NCBI GenBank assembly: GCA_020346245.1
Contig: CP070778.1
Coordinates: forward strand, 163,933 to 199,328
DNA from: Flavobacteriaceae bacterium
Lineage (GTDB): Bacteria > Bacteroidota > Bacteroidia > Flavobacteriales > Flavobacteriaceae
DNA: 35,396 nt
Reading direction: 5' to 3'
Shown: positions 17,454 to 25,264 of the stretch, piece by piece
Layout: each line of letters begins with the position of its first letter
How positions within the stretch are numbered: the first letter of the stretch is position 1
Position numbers and translations under genes: made by a program
The notes under the pieces: model-generated
What the model saw: only the letters and a program-made list of their open reading frames with translations
Told to the model about the DNA's origin: nothing
The model's database searches: none

Positions 17454-18125
17454 TCAATTGACAGTGAACTTAATATAAGTTATTGGTTTGCCTTTTTCAA
17501 GATACTGCTTTTCATAGAAAGTTTGTATATCCATCACTTCTTTTGGACTTCCCTCGTTCTTGTATACATCATTATTTGCATATAAAATTTCACAATCCAG
17601 GCCATGCAACAATCCCAATGTATACCCATGCATAAATTCACTATCGGTTTTTAGGTTAATTATACCATTATCCTTAAGTACAAACTTATATTTCTGTAAA
17701 AACGTCTTGTTGGTTAATCTGTGTTTAGTTCGTTTGTATTTTATTTGCGGATCTGGAAATGTAATCCAGATTTCATCTACTTCATTTTCAGAAAAAATTA
17801 AATCTATTAATTCTATCTGCGTTCGCAAAAATGCCACATTCTCCAAATTCTCCTCGAGAGCCGTTTTGGCACCTCTCCATAATCTGGCACCTTTAATATC
17901 CACACCAATAAAATTTTTGGAAGCATTAAGTTGAGCCAGGCCTATAGTATATTCTCCTTTGCCACAGCCCAATTCCAAAACTATGGGGTTATCATTATTA
18001 AAATAACTCCTCCATTTTCCCTTTAACGCAAATTCGCCCTCAATCAGTTCATCCCTGGTCGGTTGAATAACATTGCTGAAAGAACTATTTTGTTCAAATC
18101 GTTTAAGCTTATTTTTACTTCCCAA
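17454..18125 (-). CDS. trmB: tRNA (guanine-N7-)-methyltransferase
   Basis: TrmB methylates G46 in the variable loop of tRNAs using S-adenosylmethionine. The protein is 223 residues with the SAM-binding motif VLELGCGKGEYTIGLA, then FIGVDIKGARLWRGAKTA. The family-specific block is WITFPDPQIKYKRTKHRL, where the usual DPWPKKRHNKRR is DPQIKYKRTKHR, the form I associate with Bacteroidota. It is the first gene of the trmB-lysE-atl run and lies 56 bases downstream of the histidine kinase, so it may also be read from the two-component promoter. Confidence 0.95.
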   Translation of the reverse strand: MGSKNKLKRFEQNSSFSNVIQPTRDELIEGEFALKGKWRSYFNNDNPIVLELGCGKGEYTIGLAQLNASKNFIGVDIKGARLWRGAKTALEENLENVAFLRTQIELIDLIFSENEVDEIWITFPDPQIKYKRTKHRLTNKTFLQKYKFVLKDNGIINLKTDSEFMHGYTLGLLHGLDCEILYANNDVYKNEGSPKEVMDIQTFYEKQYLEKGKPITYIKFTVN

Positions 18126-18181
18126 TATGCGGTATATTATGATGTTTCAGCAAAACTAAGAAAATCTTTTAGAGGGTATAT

Positions 18182-19246
18182 TTAGTTGGACTGAGGCTTC
18201 ACTTTTTCTAATGTAAATGAAAATTCGGATCCCACATCCACCACACTTTCAACATATATTTTTTCGCCATGAGCCTCAATTATGTGTTTTACTATAGACA
18301 ACCCCAGACCTGAACCACCTTCTTTTCTGCTCCCGCTCTTATCAACCCTGTAAAAACGCTCAAAAAGCCTTGGTATATGTTCTTCAGGAATTCCTTCACC
18401 ATTGTCAGTGATTCTAACAATTACTTTGTTCCTGATAAGATTTTCCACACTTACTTCGGTAGTACCCCCTTTATGACCATATTTTAAAGAATTCACTATT
18501 AAATTAGACAATACCTGCTGAATCTTATCCTTGTCTGCTCTCACATAGATCGGAGCTTCATAGTTCATATCAAAAGCCAGTGTTATATTTTTTTTGGCCG
18601 CCTTCATCTCCATAAGGTCAAAAACACCCTGAATGAGTTCAATAATATCGAAGTCAGTTAAATCCAAATTAAGGTCACCAACTTCTAATTTTGTAATCAA
18701 ATCGAGATCCCTGATTATGTAAATAAGTCTGTCTATGCCTTTTTGGGCTCGCTGTAAATATTTTTTCCTTACTGCTTTATCCTCCATAGCGCCATCGAGA
18801 AGTGTAAGAATATAGCCTTGTACGGTAAATAGCGGAGTTTTAAGTTCGTGCGAAATATTCCCTAAAAAGTCCTTTCTGTATTCCTCACGGATTTTTAGTG
18901 TATCTATTTCAATCTTTTTGTCCTGGGCAAATTTTTCTATTTCCTCCGTAAGAGTTTTCATGTCCGTTGTTACGGGATCGGCAGCTAAAGAAGAAGATTC
19001 CAACAGAGAAACATCATCGTAAATTTTCTTAATCCTCCCATAGATATATTTCTCAACGCGGACCTGAATTATACCAAAAGATATTGCAAAAACTAAGAGT
19101 ATTAAAATCAAAAGGATATACCAGTTGTCTTCAAGCTGTTTTTGGTACAACAGTAAAAGACTTAAAGATATGGCTAGAGTAATTGTGATTAAAAGAGCGG
19201 AACGGAAGGCAAACTTGTATGACTTTTTTAATTTTTTAGTCATCAT
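18182..19246 (-). CDS. PhoR-like sensor histidine kinase
   Basis: This is a membrane sensor kinase of 354 residues with two helices (about 14-33 and 42-62) separated by only about 8 residues, so almost no periplasmic sensing domain exists. A short linker follows, then the HisKA domain with phospho-accepting His133 (FLGNISHELKTPLFTVQGY) and a GHKL ATPase with N box VLSNLIVNSLKYG, G1 DNGEGIPEEH, F box FERFYR and G2 GGSGLGLSIV. There is no PAS or obvious HAMP domain. The start overlaps the response-regulator stop by 4 bases (ATGA, 19243-19246). The short extracytoplasmic loop suggests it senses through a partner or the membrane, as proposed for PhoR; that part is inference. Confidence 0.94.
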   Translation of the reverse strand: MMTKKLKKSYKFAFRSALLITITLAISLSLLLLYQKQLEDNWYILLILILLVFAISFGIIQVRVEKYIYGRIKKIYDDVSLLESSSLAADPVTTDMKTLTEEIEKFAQDKKIEIDTLKIREEYRKDFLGNISHELKTPLFTVQGYILTLLDGAMEDKAVRKKYLQRAQKGIDRLIYIIRDLDLITKLEVGDLNLDLTDFDIIELIQGVFDLMEMKAAKKNITLAFDMNYEAPIYVRADKDKIQQVLSNLIVNSLKYGHKGGTTEVSVENLIRNKVIVRITDNGEGIPEEHIPRLFERFYRVDKSGSRKEGGSGLGLSIVKHIIEAHGEKIYVESVVDVGSEFSFTLEKVKPQSN

Positions 19247-19929
19247 AACACAAACTTATAGCCTACGCCCTTCACAGTTTTAAAATGATTATCACCAATT
19301 TTTTCACGAAGTTTCCTAATATGCACATCAATTGTTCTGCCTCCTACCACAACTTCCTGTCCCCAGACTTTGTCCAAAATAACTTCTCGTTTAAAGACCT
19401 TATCTGGTTTTGAGGCTAATAATGCTAAAAGTTCAAATTCCTTCCTTGGTAGTATAATCTCTTTCCCCCTATTTATTACTTTGTATTCTTCACGGTTAAT
19501 TTCAATATTTCCAACCTTAAGAATATCTTCACTCTGACTCTTTTCTTCACTTAAACGCCTCAATAAAGCCTTAATCTTACTTACCAACAACTTTGGTTTT
19601 ATTGGTTTGGTAATATAATCATCTGCACCAGCGTCGAAACCAGCAACTTGTGAATAATCCTCTCCTCGTGCAGTTAAAAAGGTAATTATTGTCTTTTCTA
19701 ATCCTTTTGTATTTCGAATAATCTCGCAAGCTTCGATTCCATCCATTTCTGGCATCATGACATCCAAAATAATCAAATGAGGAATTTTTTTCTTTGCCTT
19801 TTCTACACCTTCAATTCCATTTTTAGCGGTATATATCTGATATCCCTGAGAAGAAAGGTTGTATTTGAGAATCTCTAAAATATCCGGTTCATCATCTACC
19901 AATAAAATCTTAATATCCTGCTTTTTCAT
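19243..19929 (-). CDS. PhoB/OmpR-family response regulator
   Basis: The protein is 228 residues: a receiver domain (KILLVDDEPDILEIL with acidic pocket Asp12/Asp13, phospho-acceptor Asp56 in IILDVMMPEMDG, Lys108 in YITKPIKP) followed by a winged-helix DNA-binding domain (LPRKEFELLALLASKPDKVF, GGRTIDVHIRKLREKIGDN, TVKGVGYKF). It pairs with the coupled kinase downstream. Orthologues in Bacteroidota are usually named PhoB-like; a phosphate role is not shown by this sequence. Upstream is a consensus promoter and a direct repeat with 11-bp period (20008-20026), which would suit autoregulation by tandem binding. Confidence 0.95.
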   Translation of the reverse strand: MKKQDIKILLVDDEPDILEILKYNLSSQGYQIYTAKNGIEGVEKAKKKIPHLIILDVMMPEMDGIEACEIIRNTKGLEKTIITFLTARGEDYSQVAGFDAGADDYITKPIKPKLLVSKIKALLRRLSEEKSQSEDILKVGNIEINREEYKVINRGKEIILPRKEFELLALLASKPDKVFKREVILDKVWGQEVVVGGRTIDVHIRKLREKIGDNHFKTVKGVGYKFVL

Positions 19930-19953
19930 GGTTTACTGTTTGATCCATCGGGT

Positions 19954-19984
19954 CAAAAGTAAAGATAATACTAATATGCTTTAA
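19954..19984 (-). promoter_or_regulatory. Candidate promoter of the two-component operon
   Basis: On the minus strand the perfect -7 box TACTTTTG (19954-19961) is preceded by TTA (19982-19984) at a spacing of 20 bases, fitting the Bacteroidota TTG-N17-23-TAnnTTTG pattern with one mismatch in the -33 triplet. The predicted start is about 20 bases before the regulator ATG. Identified by consensus only. Confidence 0.45.
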
Positions 19985-20007
19985 TTACTTAACATTGATT
20001 TAATGAT

Positions 20008-20026
20008 GATAACATTAAGATAACAT
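20008..20026. promoter_or_regulatory. Direct repeat GATAACAT x2, 11-bp period
   Basis: GATAACAT occurs at 20008-20015 and again at 20019-20026, exactly 11 bases apart, with a related TTAACAT at 19989-19995. PhoB/OmpR-family regulators bind direct repeats with about 10-11 bp periodicity as head-to-tail dimers. The site lies between the divergent promoters of the PhoB-like gene and the first type IX sorting protein, just upstream of the regulator's -33 element. The binding role is inferred. Confidence 0.35.
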
Positions 20027-20125
20027 CTAAAAGTCAAATTTCGGAATAGTTGACGTTCCATTCTGACGGAATTGTTCCTGACTATGCATTTTGTCGAATT
20101 TTAGATACTTTACAAATTCATGAGG

Positions 20126-20155
20126 TTTGTCGGAGAAGTAAAATTTCTATATTTG
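20126..20155 (+). promoter_or_regulatory. Bacteroidota-type promoter of first T9SS mini-protein
   Basis: TTTG (20126-20129) and TATATTTG (20148-20155) are separated by 18 bases, an exact match to both halves of the Bacteroidota consensus TTG-N17-23-TAnnTTTG. The predicted transcription start near 20162 leaves a leader of about 20 bases. This is the best promoter match in the window. Confidence 0.6.
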
Positions 20156-20182
20156 TGATAATTAGTTCGTTGAATAGTGTTT

Positions 20183-20494
20183 ATGAAGAAATTTTACCTA
20201 GTTTTATTCTTAATTTTTATTTCTTTTAGCTACGGCCAGGAAGCTCAGAATGCAGGTGGCGAGATAGAGGGTTTTGAATTATATCCTAATCCTGTTACAA
20301 CGGGTAAAGTTTACATACAAACGGCATTGAATGCCCCGAAAAGAATACTCATCTTTGATATTTTTGGCACACAGCGCCTTGAGACAACAATACTAAGAAA
20401 GGAGTTAAATGTCTCTGATTTGGTTGCAGGGGTTTATGTCCTCAGGGTATATGAAAAAGACCGAATGGCAACCAGGAAATTGATTATAAAATAG
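20183..20494 (+). CDS. Small secreted protein consisting of a T9SS type A sorting domain
   Basis: The protein is 103 residues. It has a signal peptide MKKFYLVLFLIFISFSYG/Q and a short acidic spacer (EAQNAGGEIEG), then directly a type IX secretion C-terminal domain: FELYPNPVTTGKVYIQT, ILIFDIFGTQRLE, GVYVLRVYEKD, TRKLIIK. Such domains normally sit at the end of large cargo proteins, to be recognised by the PorU sortase machinery and removed on anchoring to the cell surface. Here there is essentially no cargo. I chose the ATG at 20183 over a GTG at 20177. A paralogue follows 190 bases downstream. Its role is unknown. Confidence 0.88.
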   Translation: MKKFYLVLFLIFISFSYGQEAQNAGGEIEGFELYPNPVTTGKVYIQTALNAPKRILIFDIFGTQRLETTILRKELNVSDLVAGVYVLRVYEKDRMATRKLIIK

Positions 20495-20630
20495 ATTTGC
20501 TCTCCTAAAAAATTCCCGGTTAAACCTTCTTAAAAAATTTATTCCTAATCGATATAATGCAGATTTCATCGATTAACGGAGTGATCGTAAAAGTTTACCT
20601 ACAAATATTTAGTTTTCACAACAATTTCTG

Positions 20631-20659
20631 TTAGGAGAATAGCTATTAGTCTATATTTA
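20631..20659 (+). promoter_or_regulatory. Candidate promoter of second T9SS mini-protein
   Basis: TTA (20631-20633) is followed after 18 bases by TATATTTA (20652-20659), one mismatch in each element from TTG-N17-23-TAnnTTTG. The start would lie about 18 bases before the ATG. It suggests that the second paralogue is transcribed on its own. Consensus evidence only. Confidence 0.35.
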
Positions 20660-20684
20660 CTTTGTTGATCCCAAATCAATATTA

Positions 20685-21008
20685 ATGCAAAAAGCCTACT
20701 TATTATTTTTACTGGTCTTTACTATTGTAGTTTCCGGACAGGAAGAGCTTACCGCTATCGATGAAAAAGACCAGGAGTCCTCGAATTTTGTGCTTTATCC
20801 GAATCCTGCCATTGATGGCATCGTTTATATTAAGACTTTAAATATTGGAAGTAAGGATATTACCGTATTCGACGTATTTGGCAAAATTGTTCTACAAGAT
20901 CGGATTTCAACAAGTATGCTTAACATAGGAAGGCTTTCACCCGGCGTTTATGTTATTCAAGTGATTGAGAATAGCAAAACAATGACCAGAAAACTAGTTG
21001 TAAAATAG
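20685..21008 (+). CDS. Small secreted protein with T9SS type A sorting domain, tandem paralogue
   Basis: The 107 residues have the same plan as the gene upstream: signal peptide MQKAYLLFLLVFTIVVSG/QE, an acidic spacer, then the sorting domain FVLYPNPAIDGIVYIKT, ITVFDVFGKIVLQ, LSPGVYVIQVIENS, TRKLVVK. The two proteins align without gaps from the YPNP motif and share perhaps two fifths of the residues there, so they look like an old tandem duplication. A GC-rich hairpin with a T-run (21036-21054) follows. No cargo or enzymatic domain is visible. Confidence 0.88.
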   Translation: MQKAYLLFLLVFTIVVSGQEELTAIDEKDQESSNFVLYPNPAIDGIVYIKTLNIGSKDITVFDVFGKIVLQDRISTSMLNIGRLSPGVYVIQVIENSKTMTRKLVVK

Positions 21009-21035
21009 CTTTAAAAATAGTTCCATTATTGTGCT

Positions 21036-21054
21036 CCCCTGAGGGGCTTTTTTT
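21036..21054 (+). terminator. Rho-independent terminator after the T9SS mini-proteins
   Basis: CCCC (21036-21039), loop TGA, GGGG (21043-21046), then C and a run of seven T (21048-21054). The stem is short but GC-only, and the T-run is directly adjacent. It separates the T9SS genes from the LuxE-like gene. Confidence 0.55.
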
Positions 21055-21062
21055 ATTTTAAC

Positions 21063-21070
21063 TATTTTTG
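21063..21070 (+). promoter_or_regulatory. Candidate -7 box of the luxE-like gene
   Basis: TATTTTTG is a perfect TAnnTTTG box 16 bases upstream of the ATG at 21087, immediately after the terminator. No -33 TTG is visible at the proper distance, so support is partial. Confidence 0.35.
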
Positions 21071-21086
21071 TAGCCTTCTGGCAGAT

Positions 21087-22064
21087 ATGGATATCAATAG
21101 TATTTTTGAGATTAAAACTTCATCGCAGTTCAAAAACATGGCGTTGGAAATTTTTAATTTTCAATACCAGAACAACCCCATTTATCAGAAGTTTTGTAGC
21201 TATCTTGGCAAATCCAGTTCCAACGTAACTGCGGTAGAAGAAATTCCCTATTTGCCTATTGAATTTTTCAAATCTAGAAGAGTAATAACTACCCAACAAA
21301 AACCACAGCTAGTTTTTAAAAGCAGCGGCACCACTGGACAACTTGTAAGTAAACATTATGTGATAAAGCCGGAAATTTACCAAGAGAGCTATCTGAAAAC
21401 CTTTGAACATTTCTATGGAAATATAAAAGATTATTGTGTCTTGGCCTTATTGCCTTCTTACATGGAACGAGAGGGTTCTTCACTGATCTATATGGTTAAA
21501 GATCTTATTGATAAAAGTGAAAATCCGAAAAGTGGCTTCTACCTTAATAACAAAGTTGAATTAACAAAATCCCTCCAAAATATAGACGAATCTGGTTTTA
21601 AGACTATCCTTATTGGTGTATCCTATGCCCTTCTGGACTTTGCAGAGAATCATTCAATGAATTTAAGGAATACAATCATTATGGAAACCGGCGGTATGAA
21701 AGGCAGGAGAATTGAGTTGGTTCGCGATGAGTTGCATAGAATCCTTAAAAATAGTTTTGGCCTTAATGCCATTCATTCAGAATATGGAATGACCGAACTG
21801 CTTTCTCAGGCGTATTCAAAAGCTGATGGGATATTTAATTGCGCACCCTGGATGTCCGTCTCAATAAGGGAAACAGATGATCCTATGTCTACTGAGCCTT
21901 ATGGGAAAATCGGAGGGATAAACATCATAGATCTCGCAAATATTTATTCTTGTTCATTTATCGCAACACAGGATCTGGGGAGGGTTTATAAAAATGGAAG
22001 CTTTGAAGTACTGGGCAGATTTGACCACTCGGATGTTCGCGGTTGCAATTTAATGGTACTTTAG
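21087..22064 (+). CDS. LuxE-like acyl-protein synthetase/adenylate-forming enzyme
   Basis: The protein is 325 residues of the LuxE/acyl-protein synthetase family within the adenylate-forming superfamily. It activates a fatty acid with ATP and holds it on the enzyme. Motifs visible are the P-loop-like KSSGTTGQ (78-85), HSEYGMTELLSQAY (adenylate-binding), ATQDLGRVY, and the C-terminal LGRFDHSDVRGCNLM, whose Cys320 lies where LuxE carries its acyl-thioester cysteine near the C terminus. The LuxC reductase and LuxAB luciferase are not nearby, so this is not a bioluminescence operon. It may supply activated acyl groups for lipid or protein modification; the substrate is unknown. It ends 24 bases from a convergent hydroxylase gene. 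Confidence 0.85.
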   Translation: MDINSIFEIKTSSQFKNMALEIFNFQYQNNPIYQKFCSYLGKSSSNVTAVEEIPYLPIEFFKSRRVITTQQKPQLVFKSSGTTGQLVSKHYVIKPEIYQESYLKTFEHFYGNIKDYCVLALLPSYMEREGSSLIYMVKDLIDKSENPKSGFYLNNKVELTKSLQNIDESGFKTILIGVSYALLDFAENHSMNLRNTIIMETGGMKGRRIELVRDELHRILKNSFGLNAIHSEYGMTELLSQAYSKADGIFNCAPWMSVSIRETDDPMSTEPYGKIGGINIIDLANIYSCSFIATQDLGRVYKNGSFEVLGRFDHSDVRGCNLMVL

Positions 22065-22088
22065 TATCAAATTGAAATTATACATAGA

Positions 22089-22847
22089 TCATTTCATAAT
22101 ATGTTCAGGACTCTCGGTGCCCATCCACTTGTCCCAGAATGTGAAGTAAAGTCCAAAATTATAATTGAACTTTCTGTGATGCTTGTCGTGATGACTTGCG
22201 CCAATAACCCATTTCCCGAACCATTTCCCATATTTACCCGACGGATATATTTCAACACCCGCATGATTAATGGTTGCTGAAATAGTCATAATCAGGAGCG
22301 TAAACAAAAAAGCATAAAAATGCAATGGAATAAATAAAACTATAAGTGGAAGAATAATGGCCTGCAGCACCGTTTCGAATGGATGAAAAGAGAAGGCAGT
22401 AAATACTGAAGTATGTACACTTTTATGATGGATCTTATGAATGTATCTATAAACAGAGGGTTTGTGCATCCAGCGATGAATCCAATAATAATAAGTGTCC
22501 TGAATAAATAGTGTTATGAAAACCCCAATTGGTATATACCATAATGGATATGCATTAATATCCAGATAAATAGCTGTTAAACCCAGGGACCACAATAAAT
22601 AAATTGCTATAGCAAAAAATGCGAAAATCAGCCCGCTTATTGCTGACCAATACAATTCCTTAAATAATTGTTTTTTCTTTAAGGGGGTATGATCTAATAT
22701 TCTCTTATCAAATTTTTTCCTGAATAAAATGAAAAATGTGTAGTGATATACGCCTGAAACTATTAAAAAGCGAATGAATATGATAAGGAATAGAATTAAA
22801 GTCAAAAGCAGCACTGCACTTAAGTCAAAAAAGTCAGTCTCATTCAT
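22089..22847 (-). CDS. Sterol desaturase/fatty acid hydroxylase-family membrane enzyme
   Basis: This is a 252-residue integral membrane di-iron enzyme. The eight-histidine clusters are complete: HRWMH (His124, His128), HKIHH (His137, His140, His141) and HHDKHH (His219, 220, 223, 224), with an additional His195 in TINHAGVE. About four hydrophobic segments surround them. Family members hydroxylate or desaturate fatty acids, sterols or carotenoids using O2. The substrate here is unknown; carotenoid or lipid hydroxylation are possibilities. It lies 13 bases downstream of tyrS and is probably co-transcribed with it. Confidence 0.88.
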   Translation of the reverse strand: MNETDFFDLSAVLLLTLILFLIIFIRFLIVSGVYHYTFFILFRKKFDKRILDHTPLKKKQLFKELYWSAISGLIFAFFAIAIYLLWSLGLTAIYLDINAYPLWYIPIGVFITLFIQDTYYYWIHRWMHKPSVYRYIHKIHHKSVHTSVFTAFSFHPFETVLQAIILPLIVLFIPLHFYAFLFTLLIMTISATINHAGVEIYPSGKYGKWFGKWVIGASHHDKHHRKFNYNFGLYFTFWDKWMGTESPEHIMK

Positions 22848-22860
22848 TTATATTCCTCAT

Positions 22861-24159
22861 TTATTTCTTTAAAACCAGTATAAAATAATTCTTTTTACCT
22901 CGCTGAAGTAAAACATATTTATCGTTAATCAAATCTGTTTCCGTGATCAGATAATCTTCTTTTACTTTTTCCTTATTAACAGAAATTGAATTTTGCTTCA
23001 GTTCTCTCCGTGCTTCCCCATTAGAACCTAAAAATCCTGTTTTTGCTGCCAATGCAGCAATCATATCCAATCCGTCATCCATTTCTGATCTGAGAATCTC
23101 CGCTTTGGGAACACCCTCGAAGATGTCTAAAAAGGTGTTTTCATCTAAACCCCTAAGATCTGCAGAAGTTGATTTTCCAAAAAGAATAGAACTTGCAATC
23201 AACGCTTTTTCAAATTCTTCCCTGGAATGAACCAAAACCGAAATTTCTTCCGCAAGTCGTTTTTGCAGTATTCGTAAATGAGGTGAACCTGAATGCTCTA
23301 TAATAAGGTTATCTATCTCATCTTTAGACAAAAATGTAAAGATCTTAATGTATTTTTCAGCATCCTCATCTGATGTATTCAGCCAATACTGATAGAACTT
23401 ATAAGGTGATGTTCTGTGGGCGTCTAACCATATATTCCCACCTTCGGTTTTTCCAAATTTAGTTCCATCGGCCTTGGTAATAAGCGGGCAGGTGAGTGCA
23501 TATCCTTTCCCTCCTCCAATTCTTCGAATCAGCTCTGTCCCCGTAGTTATATTACCCCACTGGTCGCTCCCTCCCATTTGTAGTGTACAATTATAATTCT
23601 GAAACAGATATAAAAAATCATACCCTTGAACAAGCTGATATGTAAATTCCGTAAAAGACATGCCTTCCTTTTCATCTGGTGACAACCTTTTCCTGACAGA
23701 TTCCTTAGCCATCATATAATTTACCGTAATGTGTTTCCCAACATCACGAATAAAATCCAGGAAAGTGAAGTCTTTCATCCAATCATAATTGTTTACCAAT
23801 ACTGCTGAATTCTCTGCCTGGCTATCAAAATCAAGAAAACGCGACAATTGTTCCTTTATGGATTCCTGATTCAATCGCAGTGTAGTTTCATCTAATAAAT
23901 TTCGCTCTGCAGACTTTCCGGAAGGATCACCTATCATTCCTGTAGCTCCTCCAATCAACGCATAAGGTTTATGGCCGGCGAGTTGAAAGTGCCTAAGCAT
24001 CATTACACTCACCAAATGGCCAATATGAAGTGAATTTGCGGTTGGATCTATCCCTACATAGGCCGATTGCATCCCGGTTAGCAAATGCTCTTCGGTTCCG
24101 GGCATAGCATCGTGTACCATTCCCCGCCATTTTAGTTCCGAAACAAAGTTTGAAATCAT
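22861..24159 (-). CDS. tyrS: Tyrosyl-tRNA synthetase
   Basis: This is a class I aminoacyl-tRNA synthetase that charges tRNA-Tyr. The protein is 432 residues, the normal bacterial length. It has the HIGH motif at 45-48 ([20 protein letters not shown]), the tyrosine-binding region [27 protein letters not shown], and the KMSKS-equivalent KFGKT at 234-238. The C-terminal S4-like RNA-binding domain ([16 protein letters not shown]) is intact. No tyrosine T-box is visible upstream, as expected outside Firmicutes. Confidence 0.97.
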   Translation of the reverse strand: MISNFVSELKWRGMVHDAMPGTEEHLLTGMQSAYVGIDPTANSLHIGHLVSVMMLRHFQLAGHKPYALIGGATGMIGDPSGKSAERNLLDETTLRLNQESIKEQLSRFLDFDSQAENSAVLVNNYDWMKDFTFLDFIRDVGKHITVNYMMAKESVRKRLSPDEKEGMSFTEFTYQLVQGYDFLYLFQNYNCTLQMGGSDQWGNITTGTELIRRIGGGKGYALTCPLITKADGTKFGKTEGGNIWLDAHRTSPYKFYQYWLNTSDEDAEKYIKIFTFLSKDEIDNLIIEHSGSPHLRILQKRLAEEISVLVHSREEFEKALIASSILFGKSTSADLRGLDENTFLDIFEGVPKAEILRSEMDDGLDMIAALAAKTGFLGSNGEARRELKQNSISVNKEKVKEDYLITETDLINDKYVLLQRGKKNYFILVLKK

Positions 24160-24185
24160 TTTGCAGTCTATTAAAATAGTTGCTG

Positions 24186-24215
24186 CAAATATAATAGAAA
24201 TAGCAAGCAGCTTAA
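24186..24215 (-). promoter_or_regulatory. Candidate promoter of tyrS
   Basis: On the minus strand TATATTTG (24186-24193) is a perfect -7 box with TTA (24213-24215) 19 bases upstream. A second TATATTTG sits at 24225-24232 without a clear -33 partner. The predicted leader is about 21 bases. Confidence 0.45.
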
Positions 24216-24259
24216 CTTATTGAACAAATATATCCAACCGAAATGAGTAATTTAGCGCC

Positions 24260-25264
24260 ATGATTTTAGTTACAGGAGGAACCGGCCTGGTAGGTTCCCA
24301 TCTTATATTTCATTTGCTCAAGCAAGGTGCTTCAGTTAAGGCTATCCATCGAAAAAATAGCAATCTTAAGAGGGTTAAAGAGATATTCTCTTATTATGAA
24401 GAAAATTCCGAACCATTATTTAACCAAATTCAATGGATAGAAGCTGATATTAATGATATCCCGGCGCTTGAATTGGCCTTTGAAGATGTTACTTTGGTCT
24501 ATCATTGTGCGGCATTTATTTCGTTTGATCCAAATGATTTTAATTCATTACGAAAAATAAATAAAAGGGGTACTGAAAATATTGTAAACTTAAGCATCGC
24601 CAGGAAGATCAAGAAATTGTGTTATGTAAGTTCCATAGCCGCTGTAGGAAAATCTACAACAGGCCAACTGATCAATGAAGAAAATGAATGGAATGATACT
24701 TTTGCAAATGTATATGCATCTTCAAAACATTTTGCCGAAATGGAAGTCTGGAGGGGTGCACAAGAGGGACTCTCAATGGTAATTATTAATCCTGGTGTCA
24801 TCCTCGGTCCGGGTTATTGGAAAAGTGGCAGTGGGTTACTTTTTAAAACGGTTGCCGGAGGAATGCGCTATTACTTCCCGGGGGGTACCGGATTTATTTC
24901 GGTGGGTGACGTGGTTAAAATAATGATTCAACTTATGGATTCGTCTATTAAAAATGAACGTTTTATTGCTGTGGCAGAAAATTTATCTTATAAAAGTATT
25001 TTAGAGACAATCTCCCAAGGCTTTGACAGGCCCGCCCCAAAAATTGGTTTGAAGTTTTGGCAGTTAGAATTTTTCTGGAGAATAGACTGGGTTATTAAAT
25101 TGTTTATATCCAAAAAAAGGAAATTGACAAAACAAGGTCTAAGATCTATGCGCTATCCACAGGTCTATGATAATTTAAAATTACAGCAAGCACTTAACAT
25201 CGAATATGAACCCATTAAAGCATGTGTTGACCATGCATGTATAAAATATATGGAGGCTCATTAG
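24260..25264 (+). CDS. NAD(P)-dependent epimerase/dehydratase-like extended SDR
   Basis: The protein is 334 residues with a Rossmann fold. It has the N-terminal nucleotide-binding GGTGLVG (6-12), the extended-SDR pattern YHCAAFISFD (81-90), the catalytic Ser in CYVSSIAAVG (124/125) and the YxxxK pair Tyr152/Lys156 (VYASSKHFAE). PGVILGPGYW is typical of dihydroflavonol-reductase-like members. The substrate is unknown; it could act on sugars, sterols or other alcohols. The leader is short, and its 3' end overlaps the convergent DUF4296 gene by 4 bases (25261-25264). Confidence 0.88.
   Translation: MILVTGGTGLVGSHLIFHLLKQGASVKAIHRKNSNLKRVKEIFSYYEENSEPLFNQIQWIEADINDIPALELAFEDVTLVYHCAAFISFDPNDFNSLRKINKRGTENIVNLSIARKIKKLCYVSSIAAVGKSTTGQLINEENEWNDTFANVYASSKHFAEMEVWRGAQEGLSMVIINPGVILGPGYWKSGSGLLFKTVAGGMRYYFPGGTGFISVGDVVKIMIQLMDSSIKNERFIAVAENLSYKSILETISQGFDRPAPKIGLKFWQLEFFWRIDWVIKLFISKKRKLTKQGLRSMRYPQVYDNLKLQQALNIEYEPIKACVDHACIKYMEAH

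Noticed and set aside
21087..22847. Bioluminescence (lux) or fatty-aldehyde operon
   Set aside because: Only a LuxE-like gene is present; no luxA, luxB, luxC or luxD, and the neighbouring hydroxylase is on the opposite strand.
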